55,022 bases of DNA from JAJRRH01 sp047638815 (GCA_047638815.1 JBLIMR010000014.1:1-55022); one strand, 5' to 3'; positions 41,919 through 51,826 are shown, numbered from the stretch's first letter. Numbers and translations: made by a program. The notes: a model not told the origin generated them from the letters alone.

Positions 41919-44741
41919 CTAACGGATCAAAGTAATACTACCTCTTTCCTCAAATCGTTCTAAAGTGCTTTCAGAAGTGAATATTAAATGCCAATTATAG
42001 ACACCGTTAGGAGAGTAGAATTGTTTGTTATCAAGTCCTTCACCGTTCCAACCTTCCTCTGCCAACATACTTTCAAAAACAACATTCCCAAATCGATTAT
42101 AAATTATAAATGAATATTCTCCAGTCTTAACGTCATTTATTATCGGTTTGAAAATATCGTTTACTCCATCCTCATTCGGTGAAAATGATGAAGGGATAAA
42201 TATCAATACATCATCTTTAATTTCTACTGTTCTATTGGTAGAATCGGTACAACCTATTTCATTCTCTATGATCAATTGAATTTCATAAAAACCAATATCA
42301 ATGGTAGGCGATGTTAGAATTGGGCTCTCTTCCTGGGAAAACCATAGTCCATTCGGAAAACCAAATTCCCAAGAACTCGCTATATAATTTTCTGATAGAT
42401 TAACCGTTTCAAAAACGGGATTACTCCAGATTGCTGAAGGACTTTTGACCGTAAAGTTGGCATATGGCGGGGTAGGAGATGCAATACTCTGAGTTGCGGA
42501 AAATTCACATAAATTAATATCCCTTGCAATAATTTCATATTCTCCATTACACAAACTGGACAGTGTTGAATTACTTAAAAATGTGCTTCCACCATCAATG
42601 GAGTAGTCAAATCCATTCGCTGCATAGACGGTTATTTCTCCATCACAAAATCCCACACAAGATTCATCCATAGCTATAAGGCTATCTATCTCAAAAAAGG
42701 ATGTCTGTTCCACGAGAAAGTTGATCTCAGACTGACAATTATTACCATCAGTGATAGTCATCGTACTTGATCCAGGACAAAGACTTACCGTTAAGCAAGC
42801 ATTAGGACTAGAGATTCCATCAGCCCAGGAGCAGACATATGGTGCCAGTCCACCATCAGGATTTAATAGTTCTGCCTCACCGTCACATACACCTTGACAT
42901 AAGGCATTTGTTACAACTAAATCAGAAGTAATCTGTGTAAAAAATATTGCCACATCACCAGTAATCAAACAATCAATTCCATCATCAATCGTCCAAGTCA
43001 AAGTGCCAAGTCCATTTTCATTTGAGGTGACCATTGAGTTGGCACTACTGATCGTTGTGAATGTGACATTGTCCATGGATGACCACTCTCCTGTGAATCC
43101 AGGTGGCAAGACCGCCTGCAAGTTATAATCAAGAGAGCAACTCACATCATCTAAGCCTGCATCGAAAACCACACCATTAGTCCCAGCTACAGTAACCATC
43201 TCAGAATTGGAACATCCAATATCATCAACTACTACCAGGAGATATTCATCAGCCGCCAAGTTATTAAAAATGGGATTTGACTGACTTAAGCCATTGAGTA
43301 TATAAGTATACGGTGGTAGCCCGCCAGTTGAACCACTTGCATCGATTGATCCATCGGGTTCATTACAAGATGCATTTGTTATGTTAGGCACTACATCAAT
43401 GCCAATATTGAAAACCAATGCAGTATCGGATATGAGTGCTTGATTTCCACAAAGGTCTGTCACTGAACCAAATCCACCAACTATTGAAAACGTAAAATCT
43501 TGTTCATTGTCTGGGATACTAGGAGTAAAAGTTAATGAAATTTGATTATCAAATAACTCACCTGTAGAACAAGCAGATTCGATAGATGTAACGTTGTACG
43601 TATCCGCGCCTTGTGTCAATAAGAAGTCATTCAGATCTAAAGAAGCGCAATCAATGTTTTCGCTAAATGTAATATCAATATTTTGGCAATTGGCGGTAAT
43701 ATCAGTTATAGTAGGATCTGTGAGATCAAATAGTTCCGCTGTTGATTCACTAAAATCTAATGTGTATCCATCAGGGGTTCCGCTCCAATCTGATATCATT
43801 AGCGCGAATGTTTCACCAGCAAGAACTGCTTCGTCTGCATTGAAAGGTGGACCATTAAATGATCCGGGCCCATTGCTATTTCCTGTGCCTCCAGATGAAG
43901 AGGACATTCCCGTTTGTCCGTTGGCACCAAAATCACCCCAGGAGTTACAACTCACCAACAAAGATGGGTCGTTCGGGATATCCTCACAACTCGCATCCGT
44001 TATGTTGAATAAGACCCAATCATAATCATCAGTAACTTGATCAGGCTCTAGTGTAAAACTCAAATCACCATCGGTGCCCATGGTGAAAATATACCATATC
44101 GAGTTTGCTTCTCCACCAGTCAAGCAATTTCCAGGACCCACTTCATTCGGAAAATTCCCTTCAGAGTTACTAGCAACGGGTTGGTAATTAACATCGTCAC
44201 AAATTGGCTGCGCACCGATGCAGTCTTGTGGAGAGGCAACAGGACATGGGGGGCAAGATCCACCACAGTCAATACCATCTTCACTACCATTTTGTATGCC
44301 GTCAGTGCAGGTGAAACAGGTAGCACAAGAGATGTTAATCACAAAACCATCAAGCTCCCCGGTGCCATTAGAAATGAATTGGATAGTCAGACAATCTGAA
44401 CTTCCCTGCAGATCTAAAACCTGAAATAAAGTGTTGTTATCATACAAAACGGGAAACGTTTGATCTGGACCATCATATACTATTAGTTGTTCGTCTACCG
44501 TGAAAAACTGAATGTCAAGCTGCACACATTCTCCAGGGTTTTGAGGACATACTGTAATTATATAATCCTCGTTAGGGCCATAATCTCCTGTGCTGCCACC
44601 ACTATCATAAATATCGCCACTGCAAGTTGAGATTGTACCGCCATCAGAGATAAGAAAATCCTGAGAAATTAATATTTGTGGCAGTAGGCATAAAAATAGC
44701 CCTACTAATAGATTTTCTAATATATTTTGAAGGACTTTCAT
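41919..44741 (-). CDS. Large secreted protein with CUB-like domain and T9SS type B (gliding) C-terminal domain
   Basis: 940 residues from ATG 44741, which directly precedes the signal peptide MKVLQNILENLLVGLFLCLL; an ATG at 44801 in the same frame adds 20 residues I do not believe. An N-terminal CUB-like domain (residues 30-140, with CSGDIYDSGGSTGDYGPNED and LIVYDGPDQ) is followed by a Cys-rich segment, an Ig-like/bacterial domain (TDITANCQNIDITFSENIDC) and repeats of the SprB kind (ITNASCNEPDGSIDASGSTG, NALCQGVCDGEAELLNPDGG, DESCVGFCDGEITVYAANGF). A PKD-like part precedes the end. The final 95 residues are the gliding-associated C-terminal domain: FIPSSFSPNEDGVNDIFKP, YNRFGNVVFES. Exported by T9SS and held on or shed from the cell surface. 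Confidence 0.92.
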   Translation of the reverse strand: MKVLQNILENLLVGLFLCLLPQILISQDFLISDGGTISTCSGDIYDSGGSTGDYGPNEDYIITVCPQNPGECVQLDIQFFTVDEQLIVYDGPDQTFPVLYDNNTLFQVLDLQGSSDCLTIQFISNGTGELDGFVINISCATCFTCTDGIQNGSEDGIDCGGSCPPCPVASPQDCIGAQPICDDVNYQPVASNSEGNFPNEVGPGNCLTGGEANSIWYIFTMGTDGDLSFTLEPDQVTDDYDWVLFNITDASCEDIPNDPSLLVSCNSWGDFGANGQTGMSSSSGGTGNSNGPGSFNGPPFNADEAVLAGETFALMISDWSGTPDGYTLDFSESTAELFDLTDPTITDITANCQNIDITFSENIDCASLDLNDFLLTQGADTYNVTSIESACSTGELFDNQISLTFTPSIPDNEQDFTFSIVGGFGSVTDLCGNQALISDTALVFNIGIDVVPNITNASCNEPDGSIDASGSTGGLPPYTYILNGLSQSNPIFNNLAADEYLLVVVDDIGCSNSEMVTVAGTNGVVFDAGLDDVSCSLDYNLQAVLPPGFTGEWSSMDNVTFTTISSANSMVTSNENGLGTLTWTIDDGIDCLITGDVAIFFTQITSDLVVTNALCQGVCDGEAELLNPDGGLAPYVCSWADGISSPNACLTVSLCPGSSTMTITDGNNCQSEINFLVEQTSFFEIDSLIAMDESCVGFCDGEITVYAANGFDYSIDGGSTFLSNSTLSSLCNGEYEIIARDINLCEFSATQSIASPTPPYANFTVKSPSAIWSNPVFETVNLSENYIASSWEFGFPNGLWFSQEESPILTSPTIDIGFYEIQLIIENEIGCTDSTNRTVEIKDDVLIFIPSSFSPNEDGVNDIFKPIINDVKTGEYSFIIYNRFGNVVFESMLAEEGWNGEGLDNKQFYSPNGVYNWHLIFTSESTLERFEERGSITLIR

Positions 44742-45114
44742 TGGTCCCGAAGTTAAAAAATAAAATGATAGGAGGTAACTAATTGTCTTGACTTCAGACA
44801 AGTAAAATAACTTTTCAGCGAAAAAACATCATCGTAGCAAGTTCATGTTTAGGCATTTACTCAAAAGTATGCATGTAATTAAGGCCAAAAAAAGATAGAT
44901 CTTAGGTTAAAAACGTAGTGTGAATAAAAGCTATTGCCCCGTCAATACTAATGGTTTAGGGGTTTTAACTTAGCGTCAATTCAAGGATTTAAATTTTGAA
45001 ATTGAAATTTCCTGATTTGTTTTGAGGTTGATGACCATTCACAGTTCATTGTAGAACGGTTTTGAACCCACCACAATAAGTCGATACCACTTAGGGTTAT
45101 TTATAAAATATTGT
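44742..45114. other. Intergenic stretch between divergent genes
   Basis: 373 bases, AT-rich. It holds a good -7 box for the leftward gene (44862-44869) and must also hold the promoter of the rightward GH3 gene, which I could not place. No repeats or RNA genes are seen. Confidence 0.5.
44862..44869 (-). promoter_or_regulatory. Candidate promoter of the T9SS type B protein gene
   Basis: TACTTTTG on minus, with TTTG at 44886-44889 (minus) at a 16-base spacing. The leader to ATG 44741 would be about 115 bases. Confidence 0.5.
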
Positions 45115-48100
45115 ATGAGCAGGATGGTGAAAAAAATGTATAGAGTTGGTGTTGTCATCATTTCTTTGCTTGTAGGTGTTTCTTCTTTAGCCCAAGGTGT
45201 ATTTGTAAAGCAAAATCCCTTGCCAGAGTTTTTGAGGGGGGAAGCACCATGGGCGGATGATGTCATTGATAATATGACTCTTGATGAGAAGATAGGCCAA
45301 TTATTTATGGTTGCAGCCTATTCAAATAAGGGAGAAGAGCACATTACAGGATTAGAGGAGTTAATCGAAGATCATCATATTGGGGGCTTGATTTTTTTCA
45401 AAGGCACTCCTATCGCTCAAGCAGAAATGTGTAATCGACTGCAAGCCAAATCTACTGTGCCGATGATGATAGCAATGGATGCAGAGTGGGGCTTATCGAT
45501 GAGGCTGGACAGTACTGTGAAATATCCCAAACAAATGACATTGGGTGCTGTTCAGAATGACACACTCATCTATGCCATGGGTAGTGCAATGGCGGATGAA
45601 TTACATCGCATTGGGGTGCAAATAAATTTTGCTCCTGTTGTGGATGTCAATAATAATCCGAACAATCCTATCATCGGTTACCGCTCTTTCGGAGAGAATA
45701 AATACAATGTTGCCAGAAAGGGAACATCTTATATGAAAGGATTGCAGGATGGAAATATTCTTACAACCGCGAAGCACTTTCCTGGTCATGGTGATACTGA
45801 TGCTGATTCGCATTTGGAATTGCCATTGATCGATCATGACAAAAGCAGATTGGATACTGTAGAGCTTTTTCCATTTAGACATATGATGGCGAGACAACTT
45901 TCAGGCGTAATGGTTGCTCACTTGTACATTCCCGCCCTTGATTCAACGCCCAATTTGGCATCAACCTTATCCCCGAATGTCGTGAAAGATCTACTGAGGG
46001 ATGAAATGGGCTTTGAAGGATTGGCTTTTACGGATGCGTTGAATATGAAAGGTGTGTCCAAGTATTTCAAGCCTGGAGAAGTTGATCTTAAAGCCCTTTT
46101 GGCAGGTAATGATGTTTTGCTTTTCCCAGAAGATGTGCCATTGGCTGTGAAGAAGATAAAAGAAGCCATTGCGGAAGGGGTAATCAAAAAAGAAGAGATT
46201 AATCGGATATGTTATAGAATTCTTAAGGCGAAGAGTTGGGTGGGGCTAAATAAATATTCTCCGACATCGACAGAAAATTTGACCAAAGAACTCAACAACT
46301 ATAATTCAACTAGATTGAGAGAACTACTGTATGAAAATGCTATGACAGTTTTGAAAAACGATAGTCAAATCATTCCATTTAGATTGGACGAAGAAATTGA
46401 GAAAGCAATATTAACTATTGGTGGAAAAGGTGATAATTTCACAAGAGAAATGAGCAAGTATGGTAAATTCACCTTATTGCAATTGCCTACAGATCCTACG
46501 CCTAGTCAAGTATTGTCAATGCGTAAAAAGCTAAAGAATACGGAGAAATTGGTTGTGTCAATAAGAGGTTTAAATAATAGTCCTAAAAAAGAATTTGGAC
46601 TTTCAGATGCGACTGTGGCCTTAGTCGATAGTCTTAATAACAATCGCGAAACAACTGTTGTATATTTTGGAAACCCTTACGGGCTCAAAAAAATGAATTA
46701 CGCGAGGAGCCTCAATGGACTAATTGTCACGTATGAAGACAATGAAACAACCGCTAAAAAGGCCGCGGAACTTTTATACGGCTATAGTAAAGCAACAGGG
46801 AAATTACCAGTTAGCGTAGGAGCGATATTTGTGGAAGGTGAAGGATTGAGCGTTAATACTAATAGGCCATATCAGGTTCTTCCCGAAGAAATAGGAATTC
46901 AAAGTTCCTGGTTACAAGATATTGATAGTGTCATTCAGGATGGTCTTGACGAAAACGCATATCCTGGATGTGTTGTGATGATTGCCAAGAAGGGCAAGAT
47001 TTTCTACAACAAGGCTTTTGGGTACCACACTTATGATGAAAAACAACCAGTTAGGAAGGATGATATATATGACCTTGCTTCCATCACAAAAATAGTGTCC
47101 ACCACGACTACTGTCATGAAGCTACAGCAAGAAGGCTTAATAGATATAGATAAGACGTTAGGAGACTACTTGCCAATGATAAGCGACACATCTGATTATA
47201 AGGATATGGTTATTAAAGATGTGCTTACTCATCAAGCGGGATTAGTAGCATGGATACCATTTTACCTAAGTACTCTGGAAGCTGGAGCTCCAAGTACAGC
47301 GTATTATAGTAAAAAAAAGCAAGACGAGTTTCAAGTTCGTGTATCTCAAAATTTATACCTGGACAAACATCAAAGTGATACAATTCTTGATAGAATATTG
47401 GCAACGAAACTTCGCGAAAAAAGGGACTACAAATACAGTGACCTGGGTTATTACTTGATCAAAGAAATAATTGAAAGAGTTACGGATGAAAAATTGGACG
47501 CCTATGTGGCCGATAATTTTTACACGCCTATGGGATTAAGTACGATAGGATATCACCCCCGCAAAAGATTTTCATTGGATAGAGTTGTACCAACGGAGTA
47601 TGACATGTATTTTAGAAAACAAAAGGTTCATGGAGATGTTCACGATCCAGGTGCTGCTATGCAAGGTGGTGTCGGAGGCCATGCGGGAATTTTTGCGGAT
47701 GGAAGAGATTTATTATCCATGATGCAGATGTATCTTGATTATGGAGAATTTGATAATGAACAATACATCGACTCCAACCAAATAGCACGATTTACTGATT
47801 GTCAATTTTGTACAGGCGAAAGTGATGAGAATAGAAGAGGTATTGGATTCGATAAACCCAATAGACATAATGGCCCGGGACCAACTTGTGATTGCGTAAG
47901 CTTCACCAGTTTTGGACATTCAGGATTTACAGGAACATTAGCCTGGGTTGATCCCGAGAAAGAGATCACCTATATATTTCTCTCCAACAGAATCTATCCA
48001 AGCGCGGACAATAGGAAACTTATCAAAATGAATATCAGGACGAGAATAATGGACGTTTTGTATTCTGCAATTGATAAATCAGAGGGCAAATTAAAAATTA

Positions 48101-48120
48101 ATCCCGGCTTAAAATTGTAA
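45115..48120 (+). CDS. GH3 beta-N-acetylglucosaminidase fused to a serine beta-lactamase-like domain
   Basis: 1001 residues. Signal peptide (YRVGVVIISLLVGVSSLAQG). GH3 domain at about residues 45-360 with the NagZ signature KHFPGHGDTDADSHLELP (catalytic His/Asp dyad), LSGVMVAHLYIPALD and EGLAFTDALNMKGV (nucleophile Asp). A GH3 C-domain-like part follows. From about residue 600 it is a class C beta-lactamase/penicillin-binding-like domain: SITK (SxxK), YSDLGYYL (YxN-type, with Asp), GHSGFTGTLAWVDP. The fusion is common in Bacteroidota and acts on peptidoglycan in the periplasm; GlcNAc release plus D-Ala or amide hydrolysis are likely but not proved. It is transcribed alone. Confidence 0.93.
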   Translation: MSRMVKKMYRVGVVIISLLVGVSSLAQGVFVKQNPLPEFLRGEAPWADDVIDNMTLDEKIGQLFMVAAYSNKGEEHITGLEELIEDHHIGGLIFFKGTPIAQAEMCNRLQAKSTVPMMIAMDAEWGLSMRLDSTVKYPKQMTLGAVQNDTLIYAMGSAMADELHRIGVQINFAPVVDVNNNPNNPIIGYRSFGENKYNVARKGTSYMKGLQDGNILTTAKHFPGHGDTDADSHLELPLIDHDKSRLDTVELFPFRHMMARQLSGVMVAHLYIPALDSTPNLASTLSPNVVKDLLRDEMGFEGLAFTDALNMKGVSKYFKPGEVDLKALLAGNDVLLFPEDVPLAVKKIKEAIAEGVIKKEEINRICYRILKAKSWVGLNKYSPTSTENLTKELNNYNSTRLRELLYENAMTVLKNDSQIIPFRLDEEIEKAILTIGGKGDNFTREMSKYGKFTLLQLPTDPTPSQVLSMRKKLKNTEKLVVSIRGLNNSPKKEFGLSDATVALVDSLNNNRETTVVYFGNPYGLKKMNYARSLNGLIVTYEDNETTAKKAAELLYGYSKATGKLPVSVGAIFVEGEGLSVNTNRPYQVLPEEIGIQSSWLQDIDSVIQDGLDENAYPGCVVMIAKKGKIFYNKAFGYHTYDEKQPVRKDDIYDLASITKIVSTTTTVMKLQQEGLIDIDKTLGDYLPMISDTSDYKDMVIKDVLTHQAGLVAWIPFYLSTLEAGAPSTAYYSKKKQDEFQVRVSQNLYLDKHQSDTILDRILATKLREKRDYKYSDLGYYLIKEIIERVTDEKLDAYVADNFYTPMGLSTIGYHPRKRFSLDRVVPTEYDMYFRKQKVHGDVHDPGAAMQGGVGGHAGIFADGRDLLSMMQMYLDYGEFDNEQYIDSNQIARFTDCQFCTGESDENRRGIGFDKPNRHNGPGPTCDCVSFTSFGHSGFTGTLAWVDPEKEITYIFLSNRIYPSADNRKLIKMNIRTRIMDVLYSAIDKSEGKLKINPGLKL

Positions 48121-48184
48121 TTATCAAGATGCTTTAACCATGGTGAAGCATTTATTAATTATCTCAAATCTGCTTTCATTTTAT

Positions 48185-48192
48185 TATCTTTG
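48185..48192 (+). promoter_or_regulatory. Candidate -7 box TATCTTTG of bshA
   Basis: TATCTTTG lies 57 bases before the bshA ATG, giving a leader of about 50 bases that contains a perfect hairpin. The -33 element is not clear. Confidence 0.45.
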
Positions 48193-48211
48193 ACTAGTGC
48201 ATGTTGAATCG

Positions 48212-48234
48212 CTTTAGGAGTATAACTCCTAAAG
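48212..48234 (+). promoter_or_regulatory. Perfect leader hairpin upstream of bshA
   Basis: CTTTAGGAGT pairs with ACTCCTAAAG over 10 bases around loop ATA, 14 bases before the ATG at 48249. There is no T-run, so it is not a classic terminator. AGGAG, a Shine-Dalgarno-like word, is buried in the stem. It may affect translation or mRNA stability. Confidence 0.5.
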
Positions 48235-48248
48235 ATAATTGAAGTCAT

Positions 48249-49394
48249 ATGAAAATAGGAATGGTGCTCTACCCAACCTTCGGAGGGAGTGGGATAGTAG
48301 CAACAGAATTAGGGAAGTCGTTGGTTGAAAAAGGTCATGAAGTTCATTTTATTACATACCGAGAACCGGTTAGACTTGGAGACATCAAAAAAGGAATTTT
48401 CTATCATGAAGTTATGGTCTCAGATTATCCGCTCTTTGATTATTCCCCATATGAGTTGGTCCTCACAAGTAAGTTGATAGAAGTTGTTGAGTATCACAAT
48501 CTAGATGTACTGCATGTTCACTACGCCATTCCACATGCTTCGGCTGCCTTCATGGCGCAAAGAATTTTACGTGAAAAGGGTATAGAAATACCATATGTTA
48601 CGACACTTCATGGAACGGATATAACGCTCGTAGGAAGAGATAAATCTTTTGAACCGGTGATTACATTCGCAATTAATAAATCTAATGCTGTAACCGCTGT
48701 TTCTAATAGTTTAAAGCAAGACACCTACAAATATTTTGAGGTTGACAAAGACATAAGAGTAATTTACAATTTTGTTGATTTAATAAAGGCTGATGGTCTG
48801 AAAGGTAGCGATCTCAAAAAGCAGTATGCCCCAAATGGGGAAATTATACTATCCCACATTTCCAATTTTAGGAAAGTGAAACGAATAGGAGATATTATTC
48901 GAATTTTTTCAAAATTAAATGAAACAGTTCCAGCCAAATTGTTGCTGGTGGGTGACGGGCCAGAACGGTATGAACTACAGCAACTATGCAAGGAACTTGG
49001 GACTTGTGATAGAGTTACTTTCCTAGGTAAGTTAGAGAATCCGATGCACATATTGGCTATTTCAGATATGTATTTATTGACTTCACTTCATGAGAGTTTT
49101 GGGCTTTCAGCGCTAGAGGCTATGGCTTGTGGCGTTCCTGTTATCTCAAGTAATGTAGGTGGTATTTCTGAAGTAAATAAACATGGTTTTTCAGGCTATC
49201 TTTCAGAGGTTGGTGATGTAGAAGATATGACAAAAAATGCGCTCAAAATTTTGAGTAGTCCTGAAACGTTGGATACATTTAAAAAGAATGCCAGGATACA
49301 TGCAGAGCAGTTTGAAAAGAAAAAAATTGTGGCGGAATATGAAGCACTGTATATAGAAATGGTGGAAGAAGTAAAAGCCACTGAAAGAAATTAA
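48249..49394 (+). CDS. bshA: N-acetyl-alpha-D-glucosaminyl L-malate synthase
   Basis: First enzyme of bacillithiol synthesis; joins GlcNAc from UDP-GlcNAc to L-malate. 381 residues, GT4 fold. BshA signature: MKIGMVLYPTFGGSGIVATEL at the N-terminus, DVLHVHYAIPHASAAFMAQ, TLHGTDITLVGRDKSF, FLGKLENPMHILAISD and SFGLSALEAMACGVPVISS. Bacillithiol is the low-molecular-weight thiol of many Bacteroidota and Firmicutes. The partners bshB and bshC are not in this window. The leader holds a perfect hairpin. A membrane protein gene follows after 10 bases and is probably cotranscribed. Confidence 0.95.
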   Translation: MKIGMVLYPTFGGSGIVATELGKSLVEKGHEVHFITYREPVRLGDIKKGIFYHEVMVSDYPLFDYSPYELVLTSKLIEVVEYHNLDVLHVHYAIPHASAAFMAQRILREKGIEIPYVTTLHGTDITLVGRDKSFEPVITFAINKSNAVTAVSNSLKQDTYKYFEVDKDIRVIYNFVDLIKADGLKGSDLKKQYAPNGEIILSHISNFRKVKRIGDIIRIFSKLNETVPAKLLLVGDGPERYELQQLCKELGTCDRVTFLGKLENPMHILAISDMYLLTSLHESFGLSALEAMACGVPVISSNVGGISEVNKHGFSGYLSEVGDVEDMTKNALKILSSPETLDTFKKNARIHAEQFEKKKIVAEYEALYIEMVEEVKATERN

Positions 49395-49404
49395 AGCAGG
49401 GAAA

Positions 49405-49980
49405 TTGAGCAAGGAAAAATCAATAGGGAACAGAATTCGTTATGTGGAAGATGATGATGAACTACGTATTGAAATTCAATCTGGAGCCGAAAATCATAAA
49501 GTAAACATTCTGTTAGGTTGGTTGATACTGTGGATTGTTATCGGAATATCAATGGTATATTATCTGTTCACCCAAGAAATCACAGAACAAAATACTAAAA
49601 TCGTGATCTATGTTTTTTTTGGATTTTGGCTCTATTATTTTTATAAAGTTTTTAGGTCATACAGGTGGCTTAGTAAGGGCGTGGAAGACCTGGTGCTGGA
49701 CAAAGAGTTCTTTGTTATTACCAATAGGGTAGGTAGAAGGGGCCTGCCAATTCGTTATCCTATTAAGGAAATCTCAAAAATAACTATCAGACAAGTTGAA
49801 GTCAAATCCTTTCAATATCAAATGGAAAACTCTTTCTGGGTAATCGGAGGTGATAGACTCCAATTTAACAGTGGGAACTCATCGATATTTTTCGGAAAGC
49901 GATTAGAAGAACAGGAAGCGAGAAAGCTAATCAAACTGATAAACGAACGATTGAAACGAATCGTGAATAAAGTGGATTAA
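49405..49980 (+). CDS. Membrane protein with bacterial PH-like domain
   Basis: 191 residues from a TTG start at 49405, 10 bases after bshA; no better start is available. Two transmembrane helices lie at about 30-52 (ILLGWLILWIVIGISMVYYL) and 66-84 (IVIYVFFGFWLYYFYKVF). Residues 95-190 (LVLDKEFFVITNRVGRRGLP, YPIKEISKITIRQVEVKSFQ, IFFGKRLEEQEARKLIKLIN) resemble the PH-like domains found in small bacterial membrane proteins. The function is unknown. The gene converges on the CoA-transferase gene with only two bases between stops. Confidence 0.75.
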   Translation: MSKEKSIGNRIRYVEDDDELRIEIQSGAENHKVNILLGWLILWIVIGISMVYYLFTQEITEQNTKIVIYVFFGFWLYYFYKVFRSYRWLSKGVEDLVLDKEFFVITNRVGRRGLPIRYPIKEISKITIRQVEVKSFQYQMENSFWVIGGDRLQFNSGNSSIFFGKRLEEQEARKLIKLINERLKRIVNKVD

Positions 49981-49982
49981 TA

Positions 49983-51041
49983 TCATTTCAGCTTGAAAGC
50001 CACTGAGCTTAATCTTTTTGTATTTACACCGTCTATTTCCTCCTCAAGAATCATTGACTTTGCTAGCTCAGAATTTAGAACCTTGTCCAAAGTTTTAATT
50101 TCGCCAATAGGAATAAAATTATTTTCACAAAATTGAAAAACTTCTAGATACTTTAATTCTTTAAGTGTTTTAAGAAGTATGTTATATAATGCTTCTCTAT
50201 TTTCAACACGATATTTGTTCTTTTTGAAGCGTTCCTCCAATGACAGATTTAGAAAAGTACAAAGTAATTGAAACTGTTTGTCAGAACCAATGGCAAGGAT
50301 GTATGATTTGGTATCAATGCTAGTGAAGATCTCTCCGTATGGGGCAATATTTGGATGTTTACTTCCCATACGTCCTGGGATGTGATTAGCCATTAGATAG
50401 TTACTCGATTGATTCACCAATGATGCGAGAGCAGTTTTTTCCAATGAACATTCAACATAATAAGCTCGAGCATCGCTTTTGCTTTGCCATAAAGCAAGTA
50501 GTATGCCTTCCTTAAGTTGATGCGCTGCCAAGACATCAATGATCGCTACAGGGAACTTTACTGGAGCACCATCTTTTTCACCAGTCATACTCATAAAACC
50601 TGCTTCCGCTTGCAGCACAGCATCATAGGCTACCCTTTTGTCGTTGGATTCAAACCCCGTAATTTGAGCATAGATAATGGTGGGATTTATCTTCTTCAAA
50701 CTTTCGAAATCCACACCAAGTTTAATGGCCGAATCTTTTTTGAAATTGCTGATGAGCACATCACAATTGATTACTTCTTGCAAGAATATTTCGAAATCAG
50801 CTTCATTCGTTAGATCAAGGAAGAGCACCTTTTTTCCAAAATTCACACTGCTGTAATATGCCGATATTTCATCGGCATTTTCACTAGGGAGTTTCCAGCC
50901 ACGAGTAACATCTCCTTGAGTTTTTTTATTTTCGATCTTAATGACCTCGGCTCCTAGTTCTGAAAAAAAAGTACCTGCTCTCGGGCCAGCTAAAACAGAA
51001 GCAAGTTCAAGGACTTTGAGATTTTTAAAAATTTCTTTCAA
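49983..51041 (-). CDS. CaiB/BaiF family CoA-transferase
   Basis: 352 residues, family III CoA-transferase. Motifs: KVLELASVLAGPRAGTFFSELGAEVIKIE, the Rossmann start; GWKLPSENADEI; DVLISNFKKDSAIKLGVDFE; and ITGF...YDAVLQAEAGFMSMTGEKDG, around the region that holds the catalytic Asp. It moves CoA between acids without a free intermediate. It is shorter than the usual 380-400 residues, mostly at the C-terminus. It begins 5 bases after a lipoprotein gene, so both are cotranscribed, an unusual pair. The substrate is unknown. Confidence 0.88.
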   Translation of the reverse strand: MKEIFKNLKVLELASVLAGPRAGTFFSELGAEVIKIENKKTQGDVTRGWKLPSENADEISAYYSSVNFGKKVLFLDLTNEADFEIFLQEVINCDVLISNFKKDSAIKLGVDFESLKKINPTIIYAQITGFESNDKRVAYDAVLQAEAGFMSMTGEKDGAPVKFPVAIIDVLAAHQLKEGILLALWQSKSDARAYYVECSLEKTALASLVNQSSNYLMANHIPGRMGSKHPNIAPYGEIFTSIDTKSYILAIGSDKQFQLLCTFLNLSLEERFKKNKYRVENREALYNILLKTLKELKYLEVFQFCENNFIPIGEIKTLDKVLNSELAKSMILEEEIDGVNTKRLSSVAFKLK

Positions 51042-51046
51042 GAAAA

Positions 51047-51793
51047 TTATTTGGAATGTAATTCTAAGGACTTATTGTCAAAAGTATAATAATAATCACT
51101 TGCTTTAAATTTCACATCATGCTTGCCATTATTGTCATCGAATAGGATCAATTTATTTCCGTTAAAAGTAAAAGTAAGCATGCCATTTTCGTTGATGATA
51201 TTCGTATTCTTGGAGATATTGGTGTAGCGTTCCATCCTACCGTTGTCATCAGGAAATTGTCTTTTTTCCAATACAGCCATATCAATAAACCCAACATCAC
51301 TGAATTGATTATCAATGAGTGAGTATACTTTCACACCCCAAGAATCATTTTCTCCTGTATTCGCCAATATAAAATATTGACCATCCTCGTTTCTGAAAAA
51401 AGTAGGGAACAACATGGGGCTATCATATCCTGGACTCGAGGAGTCTATAAGTTTTACTTTATTGTTCTTTCGTGATAACAACTGCAAACGTACACCCTCG
51501 AAGCTGTCTTCCATAGGTTGGGCAACAGCAATCACGGTTGTTTCATCAAGTGCATAACATATGTGATATATGATGCTGTCTTTTGGTGTAGGAATCATTT
51601 CGATTTCCTGAAGCGCTACACTATCAAATTTTTTATTTAGATCAACTTCTTTGGCATCTCTTGTTATTATTGGCGTGTGAGATTCTCCAATAATTTCTTT
51701 AGAATCAATTTCAGTTATTGGCTCAGTTTTGGCATTTTCACCGCCACATGAAAGTAAAATTATTGAGGCAAGAATAAATACGAATAGTTTCAT
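51047..51793 (-). CDS. Lipoprotein of unknown function
   Basis: About 248 residues from ATG 51793 (MKLFVFILASIILLSCGGEN), with a lipobox ending in the Cys of LLSC. A further in-frame ATG at 51805 would add four residues. The mature part is a beta-rich domain of about 220 residues (IIYHICYALDETTVIAVAQP, FEGVRLQLLSRKNNKVKLID, KYFILANTGE-type repeats), perhaps a beta-propeller fragment. No catalytic motif is seen. It precedes the CoA-transferase gene by 5 bases. Confidence 0.75.
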   Translation of the reverse strand: MKLFVFILASIILLSCGGENAKTEPITEIDSKEIIGESHTPIITRDAKEVDLNKKFDSVALQEIEMIPTPKDSIIYHICYALDETTVIAVAQPMEDSFEGVRLQLLSRKNNKVKLIDSSSPGYDSPMLFPTFFRNEDGQYFILANTGENDSWGVKVYSLIDNQFSDVGFIDMAVLEKRQFPDDNGRMERYTNISKNTNIINENGMLTFTFNGNKLILFDDNNGKHDVKFKASDYYYTFDNKSLELHSK

Positions 51794-51818
51794 AAAATAT
51801 TGCATTCGGTTGTCAATT

Positions 51819-51826
51819 CAAAATTA
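51819..51826 (-). promoter_or_regulatory. Candidate -7 box TAATTTTG for the lipoprotein-CoA-transferase pair
   Basis: TAATTTTG on minus, 26 bases before ATG 51793. The 13-base distance to an upstream TTG is short for a -33 element. Confidence 0.35.
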
